From NCBI GenBank assembly GCA_947625145.1, contig CANQNC010000002.1, positions 1 through 64,000 on the forward strand: a DNA stretch of 64,000 nucleotides, given 5' to 3'. Positions 10,145-21,304 of the stretch are shown in pieces (position 1 is the stretch's first letter; the number at the start of each line of letters is the position of its first letter). The translations under genes and the position numbers were made by a program. This DNA comes from an uncultured Clostridia bacterium (lineage in GTDB: Bacteria; Bacillota; Clostridia; Christensenellales; CAG-917). The notes beneath the pieces were generated by a model that had not been told where the DNA came from, did no database searches, and saw only the letters and a list, made by a program, of their open reading frames with translations.

Positions 10145-11011
10145 TTAGGGTCTTTCCTCTCCCTCCCGCAGGCTGTTCAAGGTCAGCTCCACCAGCTTCC
10201 CCGCAAATCTCGCCTGCTCAACCACGGACGCGGTGACGACGCTTCCCTTTTGGGCGATCGGCTCTCCCGAATAGGTCGTCAGGTCCGCGCCCAACGTCCG
10301 CCCGAGCAGGAAGTTGTAACTGCTGATGATCCTTGTAGGCGTGTGCGCGTCCTCGTCGAAAAGGACCTGCTCGTCTCCCAGCACTCTTTCAAACGCGTCG
10401 CGGGAAAAGACCGGCTCGCGCGAGTCGGCGTTCAGGGATATCGCCGCTTCCGCGCCGAACGCCTTGCCCTCGGGGGACGGCTCGCTTGCGGCTTCGCTTC
10501 CGCCTGACCGCTCCTCGGCTTCGTCGAGTATAAAAACAGTCCTTTCGGCCGCGGGGCGGGGAATGGAGAGGGGCTTGGGCTTTTTTTGAGGCTTGACGCC
10601 TTTTAGGATGATGACGTCCCCCGCCGTCAGAATGTTCGAAGAGTAAAATTCCCCCTCGGACGCGCTGAATTTGCCCAGCCGTCCGCTCGCCTGAAATCCC
10701 ACTTCGGTCACGACCCCGCGCGAGGCTCCCGCGCTTGTGAAAACGGGCGTCCCGGGCGCGCACGGACGAAGTTCGGTTGGGTCTACGTCCCCGAAGGATA
10801 TCAGCGCCGCCGCCGAGTCAAGCATGACCGCGTCCTTAAGCGCGGCGATATTGCTTGGTTCGAGCAACAATTCGCCGTTCTCCGAGCTCACCGCGAAATA
10901 TGCAATATTTTTGAAAAATTTGTCAAAATATGCAGTTTTGATATGCCCGAGCAATTTTCCGCAAGAGCGGTCGATCACCGCCATGCCGATCGCGTGTGAT
11001 AATTCTGCCAT
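10145..11011 (-). CDS. PRC-barrel-like domain protein
   Basis: MAELSHAIGMAVIDRSCGKLLGHIKTAYFDKFFKNIAYFAV and GRLGKFSASEGEFYSSNILTAGDVIIL resemble PRC-barrel repeats. Confidence 0.6.
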   Translation of the reverse strand: MAELSHAIGMAVIDRSCGKLLGHIKTAYFDKFFKNIAYFAVSSENGELLLEPSNIAALKDAVMLDSAAALISFGDVDPTELRPCAPGTPVFTSAGASRGVVTEVGFQASGRLGKFSASEGEFYSSNILTAGDVIILKGVKPQKKPKPLSIPRPAAERTVFILDEAEERSGGSEAASEPSPEGKAFGAEAAISLNADSREPVFSRDAFERVLGDEQVLFDEDAHTPTRIISSYNFLLGRTLGADLTTYSGEPIAQKGSVVTASVVEQARFAGKLVELTLNSLREGEERP

Positions 11012-11193
11012 ACAACACCTCGCAAAACCATATGCCCCGCGCACCGCAAATATGACGCCGCAAAATCCCGCCGTCCGCGGTTTAAGCCTCAGAAGGACAC
11101 ATTTTGTGCCGATAAAGGGCGGATATTTTCGGACGACGCATATTTCCCACTCCCGCGGCATTTGTTTGAAATCGTAACAGACGGAGCCTTTTT

Positions 11194-11245
11194 CCACCGA
11201 GTTGTCCACATTTTCCGCCGATTTTGTGGATAACTCGGTGGATAA
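11194..11245. promoter_or_regulatory. inverted repeat carrying three DnaA-box-like 9-mers
   Basis: ccaccgagttgtccaca (11194-11210) vs tgtggataactcggtgg (11225-11241), 16/17 complementary; TTGTCCACA, TGTGGATAA (perfect), GGTGGATAA. Confidence 0.55.
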
Positions 11246-11291
11246 CAATGCATTTTTATTCCGCAATGAATATGATCAACTTGAAAACCGT

Positions 11292-11996
11292 ATGCAGAAA
11301 AATGTCAAAATTTTTGTCCTGAAAACCGCTGCGATTGCGCTGATCTTCGCCCTTGCGTGCGGGCTTGCGGCGACCCCTCTCATCGCCTACGCTTTCGGGC
11401 GGGAGAGCAGGCGGGTCGTGGTGGTGGACCCCGGGCACGGCGGCGCGGACGGCGGCGTGTCGGGCGTGCGAACGGGCGCAAAGGAGAGCGACCTCAATCT
11501 GAGCGTGGCGCTTTTGCTTGGCGAATATCTCGAGGCGGGCGGTTTCAAGGTCGTGTTCACAAGGCGGTCTGACGTCATGCTCAGGCATCCCTCGGTGACG
11601 GACAACCGCAAGCGCTCGGACATGTTCAAGCGCGGGGAGATCATCAACGCCGCCAAGCCGCGGGCGGTCGTCAGCGTGCATATGAACTTCTATTCCTCTC
11701 CGTCCCGACGGGGCGCGCAGGTCTTTTTCGACAAGAGCTCGGACAGGGGAGAGGAGTTTGCCGAGATCGTGCAGGAAAAGCTCAATCGCGACGTAAATTC
11801 GGTTGCGGGCGGACGAGAATATTCCGCGCTTGCCGCCGAAAAGTATATTTTGAGTTGCAGTCCCTATCCCACCGTGATCGCGGAGTGCGGGTTTTTGAGC
11901 AATCCCCTTGACGAGGCAAACCTGACGTCTCCCGACTTTCAGGCGACTCTCGCGTACGCGCTGTTCGAGGCGATCGCCATCTTCCTCTCCGACTGA
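11292..11996 (+). CDS. N-acetylmuramoyl-L-alanine amidase (Amidase_3, CwlD-like)
   Basis: VVVVDPGHGGADGGVSG, VFTRRSDVMLRHPSVTDN, VSVHMNFYSSPSRRGAQVFF, VIAECGFLSNPLDE. Confidence 0.9.
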   Translation: MQKNVKIFVLKTAAIALIFALACGLAATPLIAYAFGRESRRVVVVDPGHGGADGGVSGVRTGAKESDLNLSVALLLGEYLEAGGFKVVFTRRSDVMLRHPSVTDNRKRSDMFKRGEIINAAKPRAVVSVHMNFYSSPSRRGAQVFFDKSSDRGEEFAEIVQEKLNRDVNSVAGGREYSALAAEKYILSCSPYPTVIAECGFLSNPLDEANLTSPDFQATLAYALFEAIAIFLSD

Positions 11997-12158
11997 GCCG
12001 AAAACCCGCGTATAAAATCCGCATTTCCCCTCTTCTCCTCGCGTTCTCGGGGCGTTTTTTCGATTTTTAAGGTTTTTTGCGCGAATTGAAACAAAGTTGT
12101 TGATTTCGGATTATATATATGTTATACTTTTATATAGTTATTATTATATAGGAAATAA

Positions 12159-14108
<1,950 letters not shown>

Positions 14109-14122
14109 TCAGGAGGGAAACT

Positions 14123-16618
14123 ATGGCAAACATTCGAGACGACAAAAACAACGAATACATTCAGCATATAGCGGATTCCACAGTCAAGGACACCGAGATC
14201 AACGGCGAGCTTAAACGCTCCTTCATCGCCTACGCAATGGCGGTCAACGTGTCAAGAGCGATCCCTGACGTCAGGGACGGCTTGAAGCCGGTGCACAGAA
14301 GGATCCTTTACGCAATGAGCGAGCTTGGGCTCACTCCCGACAAGCCCTACCGCAAGTGCGCTATGGTGGTCGGCGAGGTGCTCGGCAAATACCATCCTCA
14401 CGGCGATAGCTCGGTCTACGACGCGTTGGTCAGGCTCGCGCAGGACTTTTCCATCCGCTGTCCGCTTGTGGACGGACACGGCAACTTCGGCTCGGTGGAC
14501 GGCGACCCCGCGGCGGCATACCGCTACACCGAGGCAAGGCTCAGCAAGATAGCCCTCGAGATGATCAGGGATATCGACAAAAAAACCGTTGACTTCTATC
14601 CCAACTTCGACGACACGCGCGAGCAACCCGTCGTGCTTCCCTCCCGCTTCCCCAACCTTCTCGTAAACGGCTCGGACGGCATAGCGGTGGGCATGGCGAC
14701 GTCCATACCTCCGCACAACCTCGGCGAGGTGATAGACGCGACCGTCGCGCTGATCAACAATCCCGAGATCACCGTGGACGAGCTGATGGAGTATATCCCC
14801 GCGCCCGACTTCCCCACAGGCGCGCTTGTGCTGGGCAGAGGCGCGATCAAGCAGGCGTATCGCACGGGCAAGGGCATGGCGATCCTGCGCGCGAGAGCGG
14901 AAATCGAAGAGATGCCCAACGGCAAAAGCCGCATCATCGTCACCGAGATACCCTATCAGGTCAACAAAGCCAAGTTGATAGAAAACATCGCGGATCAGGT
15001 CAAGGACAAGAGGCTCGAGGGCATATCCGACCTCCGCGAGGAGACCGACCGCCACGGCATGCGCATAGTCATCGAGCTGAAAAAGGACGTCAACGCGCAA
15101 GTGCTCCTCAATCAGCTTTACAAGCAGACCGCCATGCAGACAAACTTCAGCATGATCATGCTTGCGCTTGTGGACGGCGTGCCTCGCATCCTCAACCTCA
15201 AGCAGATGCTCGAGTGCTATGTTGCGCACCAGATCGACGTCATCGTACGCCGCACTCGCTTCGACCTCGAAAAGGCGCAGGAGAGACAGCATATTTTGAT
15301 GGGCTTGCACATCGCGCTCGAAAACATAGACGCGATCGTCGAGCTCCTCAAAAAATCGCGCGACAGACAGGACGCCATGAACAACCTCATGACTTCCTAC
15401 GGGCTCAGCGACAGGCAGGCGGCGGCGATCCTCGACATGCGCTTGCAACGCCTCACGGGCTTGGAAGTGGAAAAGATCAATCAGGAGCTTGCCGACCTTG
15501 AAAAGCAGATAGAATATTTCAACATGGTCCTCTCAAGCGACAGCGAGGTCAGGGCGATCATCGTGCGCGAAATGACCGCGATCAAAGAGCAATACGCCAC
15601 TCCCAGACTGTCCGAGCTCACCTACGATTACGGAGATATCGACATTGAGGACCTCATTGAAAAAGAGGACGTCGTGATCTCCATGACGCACGGCGGCTAT
15701 ATCAAACGCATCCCCGTCGCCGAGTACAGGGCTCAGCGCAGAGGAGGCGTGGGCGTCACGGGCCACAAGGCGAAAGAGGACGACTTTGTTGAAAAGATCT
15801 TCGTCTCCAATACGCACCAGAGGCTTATGTTTTTCACCAACCTCGGCAAGGTCTTTACGATCAAGGCGTACGAGATCCCCGAGGCGACACGCAACGCGCG
15901 CGGCAGAGCGCTTGTCAACCTCCTGCAACTCGATCAGGGCGAAAAAGTGCAGGCTATGCTCAAGATGCCCGAATCCTTGGAGGGAATGTATCTTGTGCTT
16001 GCAACGCGCAAAGGCCTCATCAAAAAGACTCCGCTTTCCGAGTTTGAGTCCATCAAGAGGAACGGGAAGATCGCCATCAAGTTCAACGAGGAGGACGAAC
16101 TTATCGACGCTCTTGTCACGGACGGCAACAGCGAGCTGATCGTCGCAAACAGCGCGGGGCTGTCCATCCACTTCCACGAGAGGGATATCCGTCCCATCGG
16201 CAGAGTCGCCATGGGCGTCAAGGCCATGAATTTGCCCGAGGGCGCGACCCTCGTCGCGTTGGCTCCCGTCAAAGAGGGCGACGAGATCCTCACCATCACC
16301 TCAAACGGCTACGGCAAGCGCACCGACGTCTCTGATTATCCTCTCCAAGCAAGAGCGGGTAAGGGCGTAAGAGCGGGCGTGTTCAACGAGCGCACCGGCA
16401 ACCTCGTCGGGCTCGCCGTGATCCCCGCCGACACCGACGTCATGATGATCTCCGACCTCGGCGTGATCATCAGAGTCAGCGGCGACGAGATCAGCAAGAT
16501 CGGCAGGAACACGCAGGGCGTCCGCGTCATGCGCTTGAAGGATGACAAAGATGAGGGGACAACGGGGGGTGTGATGGCGATTGCGCTAACGCCTCACGAG
16601 TCCGACGAAGAAGAGTAA
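14123..16618 (+). CDS. gyrA: DNA gyrase subunit A
   Basis: [50 protein letters not shown]; GyrA-box QRRGGVG. Confidence 0.98.
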   Translation: MANIRDDKNNEYIQHIADSTVKDTEINGELKRSFIAYAMAVNVSRAIPDVRDGLKPVHRRILYAMSELGLTPDKPYRKCAMVVGEVLGKYHPHGDSSVYDALVRLAQDFSIRCPLVDGHGNFGSVDGDPAAAYRYTEARLSKIALEMIRDIDKKTVDFYPNFDDTREQPVVLPSRFPNLLVNGSDGIAVGMATSIPPHNLGEVIDATVALINNPEITVDELMEYIPAPDFPTGALVLGRGAIKQAYRTGKGMAILRARAEIEEMPNGKSRIIVTEIPYQVNKAKLIENIADQVKDKRLEGISDLREETDRHGMRIVIELKKDVNAQVLLNQLYKQTAMQTNFSMIMLALVDGVPRILNLKQMLECYVAHQIDVIVRRTRFDLEKAQERQHILMGLHIALENIDAIVELLKKSRDRQDAMNNLMTSYGLSDRQAAAILDMRLQRLTGLEVEKINQELADLEKQIEYFNMVLSSDSEVRAIIVREMTAIKEQYATPRLSELTYDYGDIDIEDLIEKEDVVISMTHGGYIKRIPVAEYRAQRRGGVGVTGHKAKEDDFVEKIFVSNTHQRLMFFTNLGKVFTIKAYEIPEATRNARGRALVNLLQLDQGEKVQAMLKMPESLEGMYLVLATRKGLIKKTPLSEFESIKRNGKIAIKFNEEDELIDALVTDGNSELIVANSAGLSIHFHERDIRPIGRVAMGVKAMNLPEGATLVALAPVKEGDEILTITSNGYGKRTDVSDYPLQARAGKGVRAGVFNERTGNLVGLAVIPADTDVMMISDLGVIIRVSGDEISKIGRNTQGVRVMRLKDDKDEGTTGGVMAIALTPHESDEEE

Positions 16619-16739
16619 AACCGTCTGTAAGGGCGAATAGCTGTGTCAAGGGGGTTTGCCCTCGCCGTCATGTACTATTTGTACATTAGGCGACTCGGGC
16701 AAACCCCCTTTCCTTGCTCTTCATCCCTTACAGGCGGTT
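16619..16739 (+). repeat. A-type structured element, copy 1 (121 bp), directly after gyrA
   Basis: Outer stem 16619-16633/16725-16739; inner 14-bp stem AAGGGGGTTTGCCC/GGGCAAACCCCCTT; apical ATGTAC/GTACAT; co-linear with 21179-21299. Confidence 0.9.
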
Positions 16740-16927
16740 TTACTTAATAAAATTTTGTAGTTTAGGGCGAAATACTGTGTCAACAGCCCTTTTATAATAT
16801 GACAGCTTGTGCGAGTGTTTCCCCGGGGTCCCCATAAAAACATGCAATGTTTTCATGGGGTGGGATTAGGCGGCTCGTGATAGGGCTGTTTCCTAGCCTA
16901 GCATTCAAATATTGCGGTTTTACACGT
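16740..16927 (+). repeat. B-type structured element, complete copy 1
   Basis: agggcgaaatactgtgtcaa head, AACAGCCCT/AGGGCTGTT arms, ccccataaaaacatgcaatgttttcatgggg hairpin, attaggcggctcg, tttcctagcctagcattcaaatattgcggttttac tail. Confidence 0.88.
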
Positions 16928-16949
16928 CTCTATCTTATTTTTGGATTAC

Positions 16950-17106
16950 ACTGCACTATTGAGCGATATGCGTTGTTGGATATTTATACAAACGATAAAA
17001 AGATAGATGCGGTTTTACGTAAATCGGCACTATTGAGTGATTGCCTGTGCCAAGGCGGTTTTACCTTTCTTTATCAAATGATTAGGTATCATCATGTCCT
17101 CTCACC
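16950..17106 (+). repeat. degenerate head-like copies of the same family
   Basis: gcactattgagcgatatgcgttgttgg...gcggttttacg and gcactattgagtgattgcctgtgccaaggcggttttacc...attagg. Confidence 0.55.
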
Positions 17107-17208
17107 GCACTATTGAGCGGTATGCGTTGTCAACAGTCTTGTTCTTAATATGACAGTTTGTGCGAGAACTTTCGGGGTCCCAATTAAAACATGCAATGTT
17201 TTCATGGG
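17107..17208 (+). repeat. B-type element head, truncated after ...atgttttcatggggtg
   Basis: actattgagcggtatgcgttgtcaacagtc...atatgacagtttgtgcgag...aaaacatgcaatgttttcatgggg. Confidence 0.8.
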
Positions 17209-17414
17209 GTGTTTGAAGGGCGCGTCGAGGGCGGCGAACTTATGGCGGGGCGGAGGCAAGCGAACGGGGTGAATGATAGCAAGCGAACGGGGTGAACGAT
17301 ATTCAAGTTTTGGTGTATATACAGTTAGATTGCCGAAAATGTTTTTTCGGGCGAGCAGATTGCCGAAAAAGCGCGGATTTTGTTTTAGACCAAAAACGGC
17401 GTTTTTTGACAAAA

Positions 17415-17462
17415 ATACAATATATAGTGTTTCACAAAAAAGTTTCACACTTTATTTTGTGA
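17415..17462 (+). promoter_or_regulatory. tandem NrdR boxes upstream of nrdD
   Basis: ATACAATATATAGTGT (17415-17430; 14/16 to ACACTATATATAGTGT) and ACACTTTATTTTGTGA (17447-17462; 12/16); starts 32 bp apart. Confidence 0.75.
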
Positions 17463-17468
17463 TTTCAC

Positions 17469-17496
17469 TTGACATATCCTTATTACATGCTAAAAT
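17469..17496 (+). promoter_or_regulatory. sigma-A-like promoter of nrdD
   Basis: TTGACA-16 bp-TAAAAT. Confidence 0.65.
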
Positions 17497-17528
17497 GGAA
17501 AGGCAGTTTTCAAAAAGGGGATACATCA

Positions 17529-19958
17529 ATGTTGAACGTAAAAAAGAGAGATGGAAATGTTGTTCCTTTCAATCTCAACAAAATCAAGGTTGCGATTGAA
17601 AAGGCGTTTGCCGCAGTCGGGAAAAATTACAACGACGACATATTGGACCTGCTCGCGCTGAGAGTCACCGCAACCTTCAACGACAAGATAAAGGACGAAG
17701 TGATCACCGTCGAGGACATTCAGGACGCCGTTGAGGTCGTGCTGATCCAATCCAGCTATGTGGAAGTTGCAAAGGCGTACATTCTTTACAGAAAACAGCA
17801 TCAAAAGCTGCGCGACATCGGCTCCACCATGTTGGACTACAAAAACACTGTTGACAACTATCTCAAAGTCAACGATTGGCGCGTGAAGGAAAATTCCACG
17901 GTATCCTACTCGGTGGGCGGACTTATCCTTTCAAACAGCGGCGCGGTGACGGCAAACTATTGGCTCAGCGAGATCTACGACGAGGAGATCGCCAACGCGC
18001 ACAGAGAGGCGAAGATACATTTGCACGATCTGAGCATGCTCACAGGCTATTGCGCGGGCTGGTCGCTCAAGCAACTCATTCAAGAGGGGCTCGGAGGGAT
18101 CCCGGGCAAGATCACGTCCTCTCCCGCAAGCCATCTTTCCACTCTTTGCAATCAGATGGTCAACTTCTTGGGGATCATGCAAAACGAATGGGCGGGCGCG
18201 CAGGCGTTCAGCAGTTTCGACACGTATCTTGCGCCTTTTGTCAAGGTGGATCATCTCTCCTACAAAGAGGTCAAGCAGTGCATACAATCCTTCATCTACG
18301 GCGTGAACACTCCCTCGCGTTGGGGCACGCAGGCGCCGTTTACAAACATTACGCTTGACTGGGTGGTCCCCAACGACCTCGCAGAGCTTCCCGCGATCGT
18401 CGGCGGCAAGAATATGGACTTCAAGTACAAGGACTGCGTGGACGAGATGAGGATGATCAACAAGGCGTTCATCGAGATCATGATCGAGGGCGACGCCAAC
18501 GGCAGAGGCTTTCAATATCCCATCCCCACCTACTCGATCACGAGGGACTTCGACTGGTCCGAGACCGAAAACAACCGCCTGTTGTTCACAATGACGGCAA
18601 AGTACGGCACTCCCTACTTCTCCAACTATATCAACAGCGATATGGAGCCGAGCGACGTGCGCAGCATGTGCTGTCGTCTGCGCCTCGATCTGAGAGAGCT
18701 TCGCAAGAAGTCCGGCGGCTATTTCGGAAGCGGCGAATCCACGGGTTCGGTCGGCGTGGTCACCATCAACATGCCGCGTATCGCGTATGTCGCAACCACC
18801 GAGGACGAGTTCTTCAAGGAGCTCGAGCACCTCATGAACATTGCCGCGCGCTCTTTGAAGATCAAGCGCAACGTCATCACCAAACTGCTTGACGAGGGAC
18901 TTTATCCCTACACAAAGAGATATCTCGGCACATTCAACAACCACTTCTCGACGATCGGGCTTGTGGGCATGAACGAGGCATGCCTCAACGCGCGCTGGGT
19001 CGGCAAGGACCTCACGCACAAGGAAGCACAGGAGTTCACAAAAAAAGTGCTCAACTTCATGCGCAACAAGCTCAGCGACTATCAAGAGGAATACGGCGAT
19101 CTGTACAACCTCGAGGCGACTCCCGCGGAGTCCACGTCCTACAGGCTCGCCAAGCATGACAGGGAAAAATTCCCCAACATCATCTGCGCAAAGAGCGCGG
19201 ATAACACGCCCTACTACACAAACAGCTCGCACCTTCCCGTCGGATACACGTCGGACATCTTCACGGCGCTCGACATACAGGACGATCTGCAGACTCTGTA
19301 CACCTCGGGCACTGTGTTCCACGCCTTCCTCGGACAGAAGTTGGACAGTTGGCAGGCGGCGGCAAATCTCGTCAGAAAGATCGCCGAAAACTACAAACTG
19401 CCGTATTACACGCTGTCTCCCACCTATTCCATTTGCGCGGACCACGGCTATCTAGACGGCGAGCAGTACACCTGCCCGATCTGCGGCAAAAAGACGGAAG
19501 TGTACAGCCGTATCACAGGCTATTATCGTCCCGTCCAAAATTGGAACGACGGCAAGATCGCGGAGTTCAGAGAGCGTAAGGTCTATGACATCGGCACCTC
19601 GCAATATCACGGCAAGCCCATCGACGAGCACGTCTGTTGCGACCAAGCTCCTCTTGTCAGAGGCAGGTTGGAGATAGAGGAGGAGGCAACGCCCGCTCCC
19701 GCGGCGCAAGCGGAAGGGGAGGACAACGGAATCCTCATCTTCACCACCAAGACATGCCCGAACTGCAAGATGGCAAAGGCGATGCTCGACAAGGCGGGCA
19801 TAAAATACACCGTCGTTGACGCGGAGGACAATGCGGACGTCACAAGAGCGCACGGCGTGCGCAAAGCGCCGACTCTGTTGGTCCCCAACGCCGAGGGCGG
19901 ATACGACGTCTACGACAACGCAAGCAAGATCAAAGGCTATATCGAAAGCGTGAAGTGA
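17529..19958 (+). CDS. nrdD: anaerobic ribonucleoside-triphosphate reductase with C-terminal glutaredoxin/thioredoxin-like domain
   Basis: ATP-cone N-terminus MLNVKKRDGNVVPFNLNKIKVAIEKAF; CPICGKKTEVYSRITGYYRPVQNWNDGK zinc/glycyl-radical region; C-terminal ILIFTTKTCPNCKMAKAMLDKAGIKYTVVDAEDNADVTRAHGVRKAPTLLV. Confidence 0.96.
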   Translation: MLNVKKRDGNVVPFNLNKIKVAIEKAFAAVGKNYNDDILDLLALRVTATFNDKIKDEVITVEDIQDAVEVVLIQSSYVEVAKAYILYRKQHQKLRDIGSTMLDYKNTVDNYLKVNDWRVKENSTVSYSVGGLILSNSGAVTANYWLSEIYDEEIANAHREAKIHLHDLSMLTGYCAGWSLKQLIQEGLGGIPGKITSSPASHLSTLCNQMVNFLGIMQNEWAGAQAFSSFDTYLAPFVKVDHLSYKEVKQCIQSFIYGVNTPSRWGTQAPFTNITLDWVVPNDLAELPAIVGGKNMDFKYKDCVDEMRMINKAFIEIMIEGDANGRGFQYPIPTYSITRDFDWSETENNRLLFTMTAKYGTPYFSNYINSDMEPSDVRSMCCRLRLDLRELRKKSGGYFGSGESTGSVGVVTINMPRIAYVATTEDEFFKELEHLMNIAARSLKIKRNVITKLLDEGLYPYTKRYLGTFNNHFSTIGLVGMNEACLNARWVGKDLTHKEAQEFTKKVLNFMRNKLSDYQEEYGDLYNLEATPAESTSYRLAKHDREKFPNIICAKSADNTPYYTNSSHLPVGYTSDIFTALDIQDDLQTLYTSGTVFHAFLGQKLDSWQAAANLVRKIAENYKLPYYTLSPTYSICADHGYLDGEQYTCPICGKKTEVYSRITGYYRPVQNWNDGKIAEFRERKVYDIGTSQYHGKPIDEHVCCDQAPLVRGRLEIEEEATPAPAAQAEGEDNGILIFTTKTCPNCKMAKAMLDKAGIKYTVVDAEDNADVTRAHGVRKAPTLLVPNAEGGYDVYDNASKIKGYIESVK

Positions 19959-19961
19959 AAC

Positions 19962-19990
19962 AAAAGCGCCTCGATCAAGAGGCGCTTTTT
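19962..19990 (+). terminator. intrinsic terminator/attenuator between nrdD and trxB-like gene
   Basis: aaaagcgcctc gatcaa gaggcgctttttc. Confidence 0.75.
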
Positions 19991-20000
19991 CAGGAGAAAA

Positions 20001-20924
20001 ATGGAAAGATTTGATATAGGAATTATAGGCGCGGGCCCCGCGGGAATGACCGCCGCACTCAATTGTTTGAGGGCGGGCAAAAGCGTTTTGTTGCTTGAAG
20101 GAGAGAGCTTCGGCGGGCAGATCGCCCTCTCGCCCAGGGTGGAAAACTTCCCCTCATACATGCAGATCAGCGGTTCCGAGCTTATGGACAAGCTGTATGA
20201 ACAGATCATGCAATGGGGCGCGCGTGTGGAACTTGAAACCGCAAAATCCATAGTTAAACATGACAAAACGTTTGTTTTAACCACCGATTATGCGCAATAC
20301 GAGTGTTACAGCGTCATCTTCGCAACGGGTTGCAAACCCCGTCGTATTGGCGTGGACAGAGAGGAAGAACTTGTCGGGAAAGGGGTGAGCTATTGCGCGC
20401 TCTGCGACGGCGCCTTCTACAGCGGCGAGGACGTGACGGTGGTCGGCGACGCCAACACCGCGCTTCAATACGCGTTGCACCTCAGCGCCTATTGCAAACA
20501 CGTGCACATCTGCGCGCTGTTCGACAGATTGTTCGGGGACAAGTCGCTTGCGGATCTTGTGCGGGCGAAGGACAACATAGACATTTCCTTCAACCTCTGC
20601 CTTAAGGAGTTTATAGGCGAGGACGAGCTGTCCGCTTTGCGTTTCCAAAACACAGTCACGGGCGAGGAGAGGACGATCGACAGCAAGTGCGCCTTCATCT
20701 GCATCGGGCAGATTCCGCAGAACACTCCCTTTGCCGAACTCGTCGATTTGGACGCAAACGGCTATATCATAGCGGACGAAAATTGCGCCGCCTCCTGCGC
20801 GGGCGTCTTTGCCGCGGGGGACTGCCGCACAAAAAAAATCCGCCAGCTCACGACCGCAACTTCGGACGGCGCCGTGGCCGCGTTCTATGCCTGCGCGTAC
20901 GTTGACAGTCTAGCCCTCAATTAA
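20001..20924 (+). CDS. thioredoxin reductase-like FAD/NAD(P)-dependent oxidoreductase
   Basis: DIGIIGAGPAGMTAALNCLRAGKSVLLLEG; CALCDGAFYSGEDVTVVGDANTALQYALHLS; GVFAAGDCRTKKIRQLTTATSDGAVAA. Confidence 0.88.
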   Translation: MERFDIGIIGAGPAGMTAALNCLRAGKSVLLLEGESFGGQIALSPRVENFPSYMQISGSELMDKLYEQIMQWGARVELETAKSIVKHDKTFVLTTDYAQYECYSVIFATGCKPRRIGVDREEELVGKGVSYCALCDGAFYSGEDVTVVGDANTALQYALHLSAYCKHVHICALFDRLFGDKSLADLVRAKDNIDISFNLCLKEFIGEDELSALRFQNTVTGEERTIDSKCAFICIGQIPQNTPFAELVDLDANGYIIADENCAASCAGVFAAGDCRTKKIRQLTTATSDGAVAAFYACAYVDSLALN

Positions 20925-21002
20925 AAAAAATTGAAATTCGCGCTTCACAAATCGCGGCGCGTATGATAGAATGTATTAAAACAATAAAAGGAGAGAGAAA
21001 CT

Positions 21003-21173
21003 ATGCCTAGATTTATCAGTGATGAGTGCATCATGTGCGGCGCTTGCGCAGACACTTGCCCCGTTGGCGCGATCAGCGAAGGCGACGGCAAATTCGTGGT
21101 CGATCCCGAGCAGTGCATCGATTGCGGAGCTTGTCAGGATGGGTGTCCTGTGGCGGCCATATCCGAGCAGTAA
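21003..21173 (+). CDS. 2[4Fe-4S] ferredoxin
   Basis: 56-aa ORF below the track cutoff: MPRFISDECIMCGACADTCPVGAISEGDGKFVVDPEQCIDCGACQDGCPVAAISEQ; two CxxCxxCxxxCP motifs. Confidence 0.95.
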   Translation: MPRFISDECIMCGACADTCPVGAISEGDGKFVVDPEQCIDCGACQDGCPVAAISEQ

Positions 21174-21178
21174 AAAAA

Positions 21179-21299
21179 AATCGCCTGTACGGGCGAAATA
21201 CTGTGTCAAAACCCATTTTGCTCACCGTCATGTACTACATGTACATTAGGCGGTTCGCAAAATGGGTTTTTCCTTGTCTTTCATCCCTTACAGACGATT
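21179..21299 (+). repeat. A-type structured element, copy 2 (121 bp), directly after ferredoxin gene
   Basis: Gap-free alignment to 16619-16739; inner stem AAAACCCATTTTGC/GCAAAATGGGTTTT; apical ATGTAC/GTACAT. Confidence 0.9.
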
Positions 21300-21304
21300 T
21301 TTCC

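Noticed and set aside
14252-15448. 398-aa minus-strand ORF
   Set aside because: Antisense of gyrA; biased composition only.
16619-16739. Integron attC site or simple rho-independent terminator
   Set aside because: No GTTRRRY/RYYYAAC core pair and no integrase. The long stem is followed by tttccttgc rather than a real T-tract, and the conserved loop is not expected of a terminator.
16619-17208. CRISPR array
   Set aside because: Repeated units are long, unequal and structured, with no regular short-repeat/unique-spacer pattern and no cas genes.
17931-19445. 504-aa minus-strand ORF
   Set aside because: Antisense of nrdD.
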